This document shows, in pieces, positions 1 through 8,034 of a stretch of 48,016 nucleotides of DNA (positions are counted from its first letter, which is position 1; every line of letters starts with the position of its first letter). A program made the translations under genes and the position numbers. The DNA is from a bacterium (lineage in GTDB: Bacteria; Acidobacteriota; HRBIN11; JAKEFK01): contig JAKEFK010000040.1 in the NCBI GenBank assembly GCA_022616075.1, positions 1 through 48,016 on the forward strand. Direction: 5' to 3'. Under the pieces are notes generated by a model, which was not told the DNA's origin, made no database searches, and saw nothing but the letters and a program-made list of their open reading frames with translations.

Positions 1-69
1 ACGCTTCTCCTTTCCACTGTTCATCTGATTTGCTTTCTGCTACTCTTTAACATCCGGGATGGAGCCTAG

Positions 70-273
70 AAAGGACCGGGTAGTTACTACTTTCGGCTCT
101 TCAACGTAAGTAAGAAAGATCTTACTGACCTATTTTGTTTCCTTATCATCACGATCGCTACTTTCAGTTTAGCGGCCAATGGCGGTGTTTACGTGGTTGC
201 CTGGGGCGCCATTCTGTATGGTGGAATCCAGTTCTTCCGCGGGCTCAGCATGTATACTCGTTCCAATTCGTAA
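70..273 (+). pseudogene. C-terminal remnant of a small membrane protein
   Basis: An open frame without a good start codon runs from the stop at 67-69 to TAA at 271-273. Its second half reads like a real protein: a hydrophobic stretch (FLIITIATFSLAANGG) followed by VYVVAWGAILYGGIQFFRGL, the glycine-rich membrane hairpin seen at the C-terminus of many small hypothetical bacterial membrane proteins. The frame upstream of 67 is also hydrophobic but is interrupted by TAG. I read this as a decayed or frameshifted 3' end of a gene extending left of the window. No function can be assigned. Confidence 0.35.
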
Positions 274-281
274 TGAAAAGC

Positions 282-1025
282 TTATAAACGATCCGCGGAT
301 TCTTCCAACATCATGTAGTACGTGCCATACATTTCACTGAATTGCCGGATACCATCCTGAATCAATCGTTCAAAGTTTCGCAGATCGGACTTGTGAACCG
401 AAATATTTACACCTTGAAAAAATGCCGCCTGTGCAGGTAAAGTTTTGCAATGATCCGACACCATTACGACAAACATTTTTCGCCTTTCCACGGTTTTCCT
501 TCCGTTCACCCTGCCCAGTATCTTTTGACCCCCTTCCGGATCGTCCGAGAATCCAGAGTCGGTGGTAATGACATCGTAAAATCCGCTTTCCAGACGACCC
601 AGAGCTTCGGCAAAATGAGAGCAGGTTTGCACTGAATAGCCCAATCGTTGCAGAACAAACAGGATTTGTTGCGCTACGGCCGGATCCGATTCACAAACAA
701 GCGCGCGCTTTTCGCTGTATTCCAATGCATTGACTTGCGATGCTTGTGAAGAATGTCCTACGAGCGTAACTAAAGAGAGCAATATATCTTTTCGGACATC
801 TTCCAGTTGTTTCTTCACTGCGGCTTCCATTTCCGGCTTCCATTGTTCCCATGAAGAGGACTCAGCAGAGGCTTTCTCAGGGGTTTTGACGGCATCGCTT
901 CCTGATGGCATGTTTACTTGAAAAACTTTCTTGCAGTTAGGACATTTTACGTTGAAGGTTGGGGAAGGAATCTTTGCTTTATCAATTTGGAACGTATGGC
1001 CACAATCATTACATGTAAGATTCAT
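282..1025 (-). CDS. Zinc-ribbon / receiver-like regulatory protein
   Basis: This 247-residue protein starts with an MJ0042-type zinc ribbon: two CxxC pairs at about residues 5-8 and 28-31 (CNDC, CPNC). A linker follows, then from about residue 107 a response-regulator-like domain: an acidic ESD loop after the first strand, YDVITTDSG at the phosphoacceptor strand, FVVMVSD, and a Lys in ISVHKSDL. The receiver looks divergent, so phosphorylation is uncertain. It lies 9 bp downstream of the PilT-like ATPase gene on the same strand and is probably co-transcribed with it. By context it may be a regulator linked to pilus or surface motility. Zinc ribbon plus receiver is clear; the role is inference. 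Confidence 0.75.
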   Translation of the reverse strand: MNLTCNDCGHTFQIDKAKIPSPTFNVKCPNCKKVFQVNMPSGSDAVKTPEKASAESSSWEQWKPEMEAAVKKQLEDVRKDILLSLVTLVGHSSQASQVNALEYSEKRALVCESDPAVAQQILFVLQRLGYSVQTCSHFAEALGRLESGFYDVITTDSGFSDDPEGGQKILGRVNGRKTVERRKMFVVMVSDHCKTLPAQAAFFQGVNISVHKSDLRNFERLIQDGIRQFSEMYGTYYMMLEESADRL

Positions 1026-1034
1026 CGTTTTGTC

Positions 1035-3344
1035 CTACAAAACATAAACCCGCGCAGCTTCACGCGTTTCGGCAAAGGAATCACCGGTTGCCAGTTTCTG
1101 CAAGAGAGGTAAGGATACCTCCGACGCTAGATCCCCCAGCACTTTGACGGCCGCATTCCTTTCTGCAATCTCCAGCTTTGACCCGGCTTTCTTTTCCAGA
1201 ACACGTTTTGCCAGCGGCACAGCCTGCAGAACCCTCATTTTGGCCAGCGCTTGAAAACACGCGGCCCGCAAATCTGTGTCCGCCGGCGTCGCGCTTCCAG
1301 CATAGTTGAGCAACATCTGGATTTCTCCATCCAGATTCGCCATCGGAACCAGATGCACCGCTTGAATTCGAACGGTCTTATCCGGATTGCATAACAGCTC
1401 ATGAATTGTTTCAGAATCGGTAAGAGTACAACCCTGATAAAGGCGCTTCAGAATCTCTTTTGAAACGCGAACCTCCTCATTCTTGACGGCCTGCCGCAAC
1501 ATCTCCGACGTTTTCGGAAGCTTTACCTTGGTCATGATGGTTACCATATTTCTGACCACATACCACTTGTAGTGACTGAGTTTTCGCTCGACTCCAGGAA
1601 CTAGATGGTTCGGATTCAAGCGATCAAAATAACCCAGCAGGCGTACCCGCGTAGACCTGTCCTCTTCCTCTGCAAGCCAGTTCAACAAAAATTCCGCTCC
1701 TTTTTCTCCCGACATCTTGCAATATTCGATGGCTACGTCTGCGCCTTCAGCGCCCACACGGATTTCCTCCATGAAAAAATCCCCGGAAGACTCGAGAGAC
1801 ATGGAAAGATGCCGCCTCAAACGATCATGTTTGTCGACTTGAAGATTGATCGTCCGGAGAAGCTCCATGGCCTGAGCATATTTCTTGCTCCGGAACTTTG
1901 TAAAGAATTCGGATTGGAAATAGCTCACATAAGCGAAAACGATCTCATCTTCCGTCTCTTTCTGAAAACAACGGCTTGTTATCGCCATAACAGCAGAATC
2001 CATATTCTTCCAGTGATCATAAGCGGAAAGCGTAGCCACAAGCGTTTGAACAATGCTGATGACAGACATCCTTTGCCGCTCATCGCCTTTGCTTAAACAG
2101 TTGAGAACCTTCTTCACGACCTCATCAACTTCCTTCTCATCCACTTCTTCAATCATCTGTTGAATCGCATCGGGTATGCGCAAAATATCGCTCGGTGTCA
2201 GGTCTTCCTTTTCGACAAAATCGCTCCACAGGCTACCAATCTGTTCTTCCGCCGGGGCCGTCTGCAAAGCGAGTGCCAGATTATTTGAATTCGAGGCATA
2301 ACGCAGAGCAACATCCTTTTCCACAATGCCTGCACGGACCATTCGCTCCAGATCTTTGTCGAACGGTTGCATCCCTTCCAGGAATCCATCCCGCATTGCA
2401 TCAAGGAGCGATCTGTTTTCCCCTTCCCCTTTAATGATGTATTCACGCGTGCGGGGAGTCGCTTTCAACACTTCTACGGCTGCTACTCTTCCGCCACCCT
2501 TCTTTGGAATCAAACGCTGGGCGATGACATAGCGAAACGTTTGCGCAAACCGGTTCCGAATCGATGTTTCTTCCGATTGTGGAAAGATGCCTATGATTCG
2601 ATCGATTGCTTTTGAAGCATCGATGGTATGAAGTGTGCTGAAAACAAGATGCCCGGTTTCAGCAGCTTCCAGGGCGATTTCGGCCGTTTCCGTATCACGC
2701 ATTTCACCAACCACAATGACCTTTGGAGACTGCCGCAGGGCCGCGCGAAGAGCGACGGCAAATGATGTCGTGTCCGATCCTAGTTCACGCTGGCAGATGC
2801 TGGATTTCTTGTGGCGATACAAATACTCGATCGGATCTTCTATCGTTATGATATGAAAGGCATTTTTTTGATTGATTTCATCAATGATGGCGGCAATCGT
2901 CGTTGACTTACCGCTGCCTGTGGGACCTGTGACAAGAACTATTCCCGTCGTTTCATCTGCGACTTCGTACAAAACATCCGGCAGATTCATTTCTTTTATA
3001 CTGGGGACACCATAAGGAATCACACGCATAACGACTGCGAATGTTCCCCGCTGTTTATAGATGCTAACGCGAAATCTGGTAACGCCCGGAATGCTGTAGG
3101 AAAGATCGGCGGATCCCAACCGTATGAACCTTCGCAATGCTTCACGATCCTGCCCCATGATGTTCATGGCAATCACGTCCAGCTGAAACGGATTCAGTCG
3201 TTCTAATCCCTTAATAGGAACCGGCACCAAGGTTCCGGAGACTTCGATTTGCGGAGGACGTCCGACAAAGAAATGCAAATCGGATATGTTCGGTTTGAAG
3301 GAAAGCATCGTCTGCAGAACACGATCTACTTCGAGATTGTTCAT
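1035..3344 (-). CDS. PilT/PilU-like ATPase with HEAT-like C-terminal extension
   Basis: The first ~370 residues are a type IV pilus retraction-type ATPase of the GspE/PilT family. Walker A is GPTGSGKST at residues 140-148, followed by an Asp box (ITIEDPIEY), Walker B (VIVVGEMRD) and a His box (TGHLVFSTLHT). PilT proteins are about 350 residues; this one is 769. The extra ~400 residues are helical and contain repeats such as DKTVRIQAVHLVP that resemble HEAT repeats. The start at 3344 is chosen because MNNLEVDRVLQTMLSF aligns with the PilT N-terminus (SDLHFFVGRPP follows). The frame is open further upstream, but that part is encoded by a palindromic repeat. No Shine-Dalgarno site is visible. 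No pilus assembly genes are in the window. Confidence 0.85.
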   Translation of the reverse strand: MNNLEVDRVLQTMLSFKPNISDLHFFVGRPPQIEVSGTLVPVPIKGLERLNPFQLDVIAMNIMGQDREALRRFIRLGSADLSYSIPGVTRFRVSIYKQRGTFAVVMRVIPYGVPSIKEMNLPDVLYEVADETTGIVLVTGPTGSGKSTTIAAIIDEINQKNAFHIITIEDPIEYLYRHKKSSICQRELGSDTTSFAVALRAALRQSPKVIVVGEMRDTETAEIALEAAETGHLVFSTLHTIDASKAIDRIIGIFPQSEETSIRNRFAQTFRYVIAQRLIPKKGGGRVAAVEVLKATPRTREYIIKGEGENRSLLDAMRDGFLEGMQPFDKDLERMVRAGIVEKDVALRYASNSNNLALALQTAPAEEQIGSLWSDFVEKEDLTPSDILRIPDAIQQMIEEVDEKEVDEVVKKVLNCLSKGDERQRMSVISIVQTLVATLSAYDHWKNMDSAVMAITSRCFQKETEDEIVFAYVSYFQSEFFTKFRSKKYAQAMELLRTINLQVDKHDRLRRHLSMSLESSGDFFMEEIRVGAEGADVAIEYCKMSGEKGAEFLLNWLAEEEDRSTRVRLLGYFDRLNPNHLVPGVERKLSHYKWYVVRNMVTIMTKVKLPKTSEMLRQAVKNEEVRVSKEILKRLYQGCTLTDSETIHELLCNPDKTVRIQAVHLVPMANLDGEIQMLLNYAGSATPADTDLRAACFQALAKMRVLQAVPLAKRVLEKKAGSKLEIAERNAAVKVLGDLASEVSLPLLQKLATGDSFAETREAARVYVL

Positions 3345-3351
3345 AAAAAAA

Positions 3352-3410
3352 AGCGCAATGAACGCGCCCCTAACCTCTAAAAAAACCGTAGGAGCGCGAC
3401 TCATCGCGCC
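3352..3410. repeat. Palindromic repeat (GTAGGAGCGCGA type)
   Basis: Two ~22-bp arms, 3352-3373 and 3388-3410, are imperfect inverted copies around a short A-rich loop. The right arm begins GTAGGAGCGCGACTCATCGC. Seven bases separate the element from the start codon of the PilT-like gene, so it occupies the place where a ribosome binding site would be. Confidence 0.6.
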
Positions 3411-3472
3411 CTTTCGCAATAATCGTAACACAAACATGACGTTTTTGTCACGCATAAATACAGGCGCCCCGA

Positions 3473-3548
3473 TTACTCGACGCTGATGCTGAGAATGCAC
3501 GAATCGAGAAAGAGCCTCTTGTGGCCCAGTAGTTCAGCTTCCGTTAAT
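3473..3548 (-). pseudogene. Frameshifted 3' remnant of a metallophosphoesterase gene
   Basis: Read on the minus strand, this piece encodes RKLNYWA in one frame and then LFLDSCILSISVE-stop in another. The intact phosphoesterase at 4171-5064 ends GKLNFWAIPIQGPFLDRGTV... and RISSE-stop. The shared order KLN-F/Y-WA, FLD, IS-x-E-stop, with matching nucleotides around GAACT-x-CTGGGCCA and TTTCTCGAT, shows that this is the decayed end of a paralogous copy. The lipoprotein gene now lies between the remnant and the intact gene. Confidence 0.55.
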
Positions 3549-3590
3549 CGTAGCCTTAAACGTACTGCGGTTTTTTTTGCTCCGAATTCG

Positions 3591-3941
3591 CTACGGGCAA
3601 AAGTCGCAAATGTCGTTGTTAGTGTCATCGAGCAATAAACAATCGACGCCTTTCGGTGGTGTACATACCGGATAGTAGCAGTCTCCATGGACGAAGTGCT
3701 TTTCCAGTTTGGTTGTTCCGACATCTAGTACAACCCCGGCATTATCACCATCGCTATTGCTATGACAGATCAGAGTCTTTGTGGCGGCCGATGCGCTCAC
3801 GTCCGGTGCCTGTATTTGGTTTGGGCTGACCGGATTTTCGGAACCTTGTTCCGGGTTCTGGGTGCAACCAATTGCAAACAGGACAACACAAAGTGCGGAA
3901 AGAAATCTCCAATTCGCGAAACTATTGAAAATTGTTTCCAT
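3591..3941 (-). CDS. Small cysteine-rich lipoprotein
   Basis: The start at 3941 (METIFNSF) is preceded by a near-ideal Shine-Dalgarno site, GGAGG, seven bases upstream. The frame is open further upstream, but no start there has such support. The protein has 116 residues: a signal peptide and lipobox (LFAIGC at about 23-28), a Ser/Pro/Asn-rich linker, then a compact domain with several cysteines. The segment LICHSNSDGD...HFVHGDC resembles the ICH...H-x-x-HGD motif seen in many secreted bacterial proteins of unknown function. It is probably anchored to a membrane facing the periplasm. Function unknown. Confidence 0.7.
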   Translation of the reverse strand: METIFNSFANWRFLSALCVVLFAIGCTQNPEQGSENPVSPNQIQAPDVSASAATKTLICHSNSDGDNAGVVLDVGTTKLEKHFVHGDCYYPVCTPPKGVDCLLLDDTNNDICDFCP

Positions 3942-4132
3942 ATTTCCTCCTTCAGTTTTGTACCAATTCGGTAATGGCAAATACCTTGCCATGCTTGTTG
4001 CTTGTTGCGGGAAGCCATCCTTCGTCAGGAAAAGGAAAGAATTGCGGCCAATAGGAGCGGCGCGTTGTTTCGATATGGAACATGCCTGTGTTCCAGAGCA
4101 AAACAATGAACGCATTCAAAAAGAATCATTGT

Positions 4133-4152
4133 AAAAACATGCTCAAGAGCAT
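4133..4152 (-). terminator. Putative rho-independent terminator
   Basis: On the minus strand the sequence reads ATGCTCTTGAGCATGTTTTT: a short perfect stem with a tight loop and a T run, starting about 19 bp after the stop codon of the metallophosphoesterase gene. The stem is short, so efficiency is uncertain. Confidence 0.45.
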
Positions 4153-4170
4153 AGATTGTGGAAGCCCTGA

Positions 4171-5064
4171 CTATTCGCTGCTAATGCGTACGGTGCCGCG
4201 ATCGAGAAATGGGCCCTGAATTGGGATGGCCCAGAAGTTCAGTTTTCCTTCACGAAGCTCAAAATGCATGAAATGATGGGCGCGGGCCACGACATCGGTT
4301 TCGGAAGTTGCGCGAGGTGTCTTCAGATGCCGGCCCCCTCCGCCTGTGGTGAAGTGAATGACTCCATGCTTTGGTTTCATGCGAGCGTAAAAGTGGTTGT
4401 GACCGGAAATGTAGATTTGCACACCATTCTTAACCAGGATTGGCTCAAGGGCTTTTCTGAAGGACACATCTACTGGATGGCTTCCAGGCGGACTGTAAAT
4501 CGCGTGATGGCCATAAACAATCTTCCATATCGACTTCGATTCGGAAAGCACTTTCTGCAACCATTTCAATTGTGAAGGATTTGCATTTTGCACAAGAATA
4601 TTTTCCGTATTCAAAGCAACAAATGTGACGAGAGCGGGATCCGGTGAAAAGTAGTAGTAACCCGTATTTGAGAGAATGTTGAACCGGACTCTATCGTCGA
4701 TCAGGTCTCGGCCGTGACGGGTTTCAAAATCATGGTTGCCCAGGGAAGCAAAGAAGAGTACACCGCGCTTTCGCAAAGGATTATAGTACCGGTCAAAATG
4801 CTCATAAAAAAGCGCCTTGCTCCCACCCTTTCGTCTGTTCCAAATACGCTGCAAACCATCACCATAAATGTTGTCTCCCGTGGTAAGGACGAAACGGAAC
4901 GGGTATTTCGCGTGCCATTCCAGCATCTCTTCGGCAATGGCTTCCTGCGCCGCACAGCCACAGCCCATGTCGCCGATCGCCGCAAAATGCAGCATATCGG
5001 TAGCCGCGAAAGAGAAACAGAAATAACACAGAAGAAGAGGAAGGATCAGCAGTTTTCGTTTCAT
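4171..5064 (-). CDS. Secreted metallophosphoesterase (purple acid phosphatase-like)
   Basis: This 297-residue protein has a signal peptide (residues 1-21, KRKLLILPLLLCYFCFSFA) and a calcineurin-like phosphoesterase domain. The metal-binding motifs are in order: AIGDMG (29-34), GDNIYGDG (63-70), GNHD (109-112), GHHAIY (185-190) and GHNHFY (221-226). This set matches the small tartrate-resistant acid phosphatase type, which hydrolyses phosphate monoesters with a binuclear metal centre. It is likely periplasmic or secreted. A terminator-like hairpin follows the gene, and a divergent gene with a good promoter lies upstream. The natural substrate is unknown. Confidence 0.85.
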   Translation of the reverse strand: MKRKLLILPLLLCYFCFSFAATDMLHFAAIGDMGCGCAAQEAIAEEMLEWHAKYPFRFVLTTGDNIYGDGLQRIWNRRKGGSKALFYEHFDRYYNPLRKRGVLFFASLGNHDFETRHGRDLIDDRVRFNILSNTGYYYFSPDPALVTFVALNTENILVQNANPSQLKWLQKVLSESKSIWKIVYGHHAIYSPPGSHPVDVSFRKALEPILVKNGVQIYISGHNHFYARMKPKHGVIHFTTGGGGRHLKTPRATSETDVVARAHHFMHFELREGKLNFWAIPIQGPFLDRGTVRISSE

Positions 5065-5077
5065 CTGTTGCCCGGCT

Positions 5078-5107
5078 TTGACAATCTTCTCGGAAAGTAC
5101 ATATTCT
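5078..5107 (+). promoter_or_regulatory. Putative sigma70-type promoter for the radical SAM gene
   Basis: A perfect -35 hexamer TTGACA (5078-5083) is followed after 18 bp by TATTCT (5102-5107), which matches four of six -10 positions. It lies in the 95-bp divergent gap, about 50 bp upstream of the start at 5160. Confidence 0.5.
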
Positions 5108-5159
5108 ATCTAATATGTTTTTTGGGTTTTGAAAATTCAAAATGCAGGGAGGCCGAATA

Positions 5160-6434
5160 ATGGACGTTGAACAGAAACCAGAAGAAAGTTACAAGGATCA
5201 ACCTCAACAGCAGTTCCGCATCGATGTTCCCCTTCATCAATTGCTGATGAATGGCCCCAAGCCTCAAAACGCCGCACCGGTCGGAGCCGAAGTTTTGACT
5301 TTGCCGGAACCGGTATTTCCACAACGTCAACCCGGACCGGATTACTCGGACAAAGAATACAACAAACTCAACGCCATTCGCGGATGGAAAGGCTGGGCAG
5401 TGCCCTACTTTAAATCCCGATGGCACAGCAAAGAACTTCGTCCCATCATTGCTTACCTTTTTACGGAATTTAAATGCAATGTGGATTGTCATTATTGCTG
5501 GTCTTATAACAACAAAGTCAAAGGAATGACGGAAGATATGGCGCGCCGCTCGATTGACTGGTTGCATGATATCGGATGTCGCGTTCTGGCTCTCATGGGA
5601 GGCGAGCCTCTGCTGCGTCCGGACTTTGTGCATAAAGTCGTTTATTACGCATCCAAGAAGGACTTCTTTGTCTACTTGCCAACGAACGGACGGTTGATGA
5701 ATCCGGATGTTCTGGATCGTTTAGGGGATGCGGGTGTAGCGAATATCAATCTTGCGATCGATGCAGTCAATGAAAAGCCGGGGTTGCCGAAAGCGCTCAA
5801 CCGGATTCAATCCTACTTCGACTACATGGTGAAGAAGAAACATTATTACGGCTACACGGCCATGATCAATATCAATATTACTCACATCAATCAAGAAGAT
5901 GTGAAGGAGCTTACTCAAATAGCGCATGACAATGATCTGGCCACCGATTACCACATCAACGAAGCTCCGATGCTGCAACAGGATCATTTCAAGCATCTCG
6001 ATGGCAACACCACATATCTTCTTCCGGAGGATCATCCGAAAGTGGATGAGCTGATCGAATGGGTGATTGAAAAACACAAGAACGGTTACAAAATGCCGAA
6101 TCCTGTTTTTCATTTGCGTGAAATGAAAAAGCTCATGCGGGGAAAAGTGGATGCGTGGCCCTGTCGTGCCGGTCAAAATTCCTGCATCATCCGGACGGAT
6201 GGTTCACTGGCTCCCTGCTTCCCCATGTACTCTTCAACGTACGACTGGGGAACTGTGGCAAATCACAAGTTTGAAGCAGGCCAATTGAATGAGATGAAAA
6301 AGGAATGTTCTCAACATTGTCTGTCAACATGCAATTACATTCTTTCGTATTGCTACGACAACACGCGAGTCATGAAATGGCTTGCGAAGCAGGCGATGCG
6401 CGGATTCCAGGGAGTGAGCGGCAGCTTCGAATAG
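5160..6434 (+). CDS. Radical SAM protein with SPASM-like cysteine tail
   Basis: 424 residues from the ATG at 5160, chosen because GGAGG lies seven bases upstream; an in-frame ATG at 5142 has no such site. A ~95-residue N-terminal extension precedes the radical SAM domain, whose CxxxCxxC cluster (CNVDCHYC) is at 106-113 and whose GGEPLL motif follows. The C-terminal ~100 residues carry cysteines in the pattern WPCRAGQNSC, LAPCFP, CSQHCLSTC and YCYD, as in SPASM/twitch domains that bind extra Fe-S clusters. Such enzymes modify peptides or small molecules. No precursor peptide or biosynthetic partner is evident nearby, so the substrate is unknown. Confidence 0.8.
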   Translation: MDVEQKPEESYKDQPQQQFRIDVPLHQLLMNGPKPQNAAPVGAEVLTLPEPVFPQRQPGPDYSDKEYNKLNAIRGWKGWAVPYFKSRWHSKELRPIIAYLFTEFKCNVDCHYCWSYNNKVKGMTEDMARRSIDWLHDIGCRVLALMGGEPLLRPDFVHKVVYYASKKDFFVYLPTNGRLMNPDVLDRLGDAGVANINLAIDAVNEKPGLPKALNRIQSYFDYMVKKKHYYGYTAMININITHINQEDVKELTQIAHDNDLATDYHINEAPMLQQDHFKHLDGNTTYLLPEDHPKVDELIEWVIEKHKNGYKMPNPVFHLREMKKLMRGKVDAWPCRAGQNSCIIRTDGSLAPCFPMYSSTYDWGTVANHKFEAGQLNEMKKECSQHCLSTCNYILSYCYDNTRVMKWLAKQAMRGFQGVSGSFE

Positions 6435-6440
6435 TTCTTC

Positions 6441-6520
6441 AACGCAGAGACGCAAAGACGCAGAGAAAAGAGAAAGAATTTAATTAATTTTTTTCTTTGC
6501 GACTCTGCGCCTCTGCGTTA
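6441..6520. repeat. Palindromic repeat (ACGCAGAGACGC type)
   Basis: Left arm AACGCAGAGACGCAAAGACG at 6441-6460 and an inverted right arm ending CTCTGCGTT near 6519, with an A/T-rich loop. It lies between two convergent genes, and its right end supplies the stop codon of the amine oxidase gene. The same family recurs at 31018-31085, and a related CGCAGAGAACGCGG form at 16378-16453. Confidence 0.75.
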
Positions 6521-7822
6521 AATTTTCTGCATTATTTCCTGGATAACTCGGTGGGCGGATTCCAGGGCGCCTTGCATCCATCCGGGCAGTGAAGATGTAT
6601 GATCGCCTGCGAAGTGGATTTGTCCGAAGGGACGTCCGAGAACAGGCAACAGATTCGTCATTTGTCCCGGTTTAAACCAGGAATAAGCTCCTCCGGCCCA
6701 CGGATCGTGATCCCAGCAGACGGATGTTGTTTTGAGCAAATGCTTCCTCATTTCCGGATGCAATTCTTCCAGGAATGAAAGTGTTGTCTCAATTCGTTCT
6801 GTTTCATTCAATGATGAGATCCTTCGCGCAAGGGGTCCGGAAATATAGGCTTCCAGAATTCCGGCTTTTCCTTCCTGATTCGCGGTGCTGTGAAATAAGC
6901 TCAAAAAATCGTGGTCCGTATAAGCGTATCCTGATAAGCCTTGCTGTATCCAGAAACGTTCTTTGAATTGCGCATAGACGCGCGCGACAGAGGTATATCC
7001 AAGCTCCTGTATTGCGTTCCTTTTCTCGGAAGGCAAATCGATCTGCACTTTGGACAAAACGGAGAAAGGAATGGTGCAAATCAAGAAATCGCTTTGTTGC
7101 TTCTGAAACTCACCATTCTTCGAAAACACCACTTCGATCCGGTTGTCTATTTGATTCACCTGATGAACGGGAGTGTTCAAGGAAATACTGGAAAGTCGCG
7201 ATGCGAAGGCAGAGGGCAGCCGGTCGCTTCCCCCCTGTATTCGAAATAATGAGCTGGAACGGCCTCTTGCAAGATCGTAAAATCCGCTGAGAGCGGAATA
7301 GCTTTCGATTCCATCACCCCATTCATCGATGTATTCCATTCGTAAACGGGAGATTTTTTCAGAAGAGATTCCCTGTTCCGTCAAAAACTGATAAAGGGTC
7401 GAATGGTCCCAGGCCCTTACGCCATCCGGGGGCCAGGGGTCTGCAGTTAAGGAAGCTGCAACTTGATGGATATAGGGTCCCAAATATTTTTTCTGAAGAG
7501 AGCCCGGTGAATCAGAATCTTCACCCGTGCCAATCCATTTCCGGTTCGCAACACGATAGACTGCAGGAAGGTTGGAAGGCGCCGGATCCAGCTGGATGCC
7601 GAATTCAGCAGCGTATTTTTTCGTAAGCGAATGACTGTCCGGCACAACCATCGCTCCCGCTTCTGCAAATTGTCCGAATTCGAAGGGCTCTCTGATTGTG
7701 TGGACACGGCCCCCGATTCTGTGTCTCGCTTCCAGAATCACCACTTCAAAGCCGTTTCGCGTGAGCTCGTACGCTGCACAGAGGCCGCTGATTCCTGCCC
7801 CGATAACAATTACTTTAGTCAT
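6518..7822 (-). CDS. Flavin monoamine oxidase family protein
   Basis: 434 residues from the ATG at 7822. The N-terminus MTKVIVIGAGISGLCAAYEL has the Rossmann GxGxxG at 8-13, an acidic ribose-binding residue (ILEAR) near 31, and RIGGRVHT. The C-terminus has AGDHTSSLPGWMQGALESA, the conserved FAD-binding end of the amine oxidase family. These enzymes oxidise amines or related substrates with FAD. The open frame extends 17 codons further upstream, but those codons come from the palindromic repeat at 7825. The stop codon is likewise supplied by a repeat. No Shine-Dalgarno site is visible. Substrate unknown. Confidence 0.8.
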   Translation of the reverse strand: MTKVIVIGAGISGLCAAYELTRNGFEVVILEARHRIGGRVHTIREPFEFGQFAEAGAMVVPDSHSLTKKYAAEFGIQLDPAPSNLPAVYRVANRKWIGTGEDSDSPGSLQKKYLGPYIHQVAASLTADPWPPDGVRAWDHSTLYQFLTEQGISSEKISRLRMEYIDEWGDGIESYSALSGFYDLARGRSSSLFRIQGGSDRLPSAFASRLSSISLNTPVHQVNQIDNRIEVVFSKNGEFQKQQSDFLICTIPFSVLSKVQIDLPSEKRNAIQELGYTSVARVYAQFKERFWIQQGLSGYAYTDHDFLSLFHSTANQEGKAGILEAYISGPLARRISSLNETERIETTLSFLEELHPEMRKHLLKTTSVCWDHDPWAGGAYSWFKPGQMTNLLPVLGRPFGQIHFAGDHTSSLPGWMQGALESAHRVIQEIMQKI

Positions 7823-7824
7823 GG

Positions 7825-8034
7825 GTAGTGGCAGAGCATTGTCCGCGTTTCTGGTTTTGAACACGTTGGGCAATTAGATCCGCAACCCGCAACATCTCTA
7901 GTTTGCTGAGACAATGCTCTGCTCTGTTCGCGGGATGCAGAGCATTTTGCTCTTCAGAAGTTGGTCAGTGCAATTTACAAGCATTTCTGAAAGTTCAGGT
8001 CTTTTTACTTCAATGGCAAATGCTCTGCCACTAC
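7825..8034. repeat. REPIN-like dimer of a ~106-bp palindromic unit
   Basis: The ends are GTAGTGGCAGAGCATTGTCC (7825-7844) and TGGCAAATGCTCTGCCACTA plus C (8014-8034). Inside are an inverted arm at about 7909-7924 (ACAATGCTCTGCTC) and another at 7936-7952 (TGCAGAGCATTTTGCTC). The four arms form two tandem hairpin units of about 100 bp. The architecture, arm offsets and total length (210 bp) match 32406-32614 (209 bp), and each half matches the single unit at 35098-35203. The spacers differ in sequence. The right end encodes the last residues of the kinase gene. Confidence 0.75.

Noticed and set aside
3942-4115. 58-codon upstream extension of the lipoprotein gene
   Set aside because: It precedes a strong Shine-Dalgarno site and the signal peptide, and would bury the lipobox protein's start.
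4714-5159. 148-codon plus-strand frame opposite the metallophosphoesterase gene
   Set aside because: It lies antisense to a gene with all catalytic motifs and has no recognisable domain.
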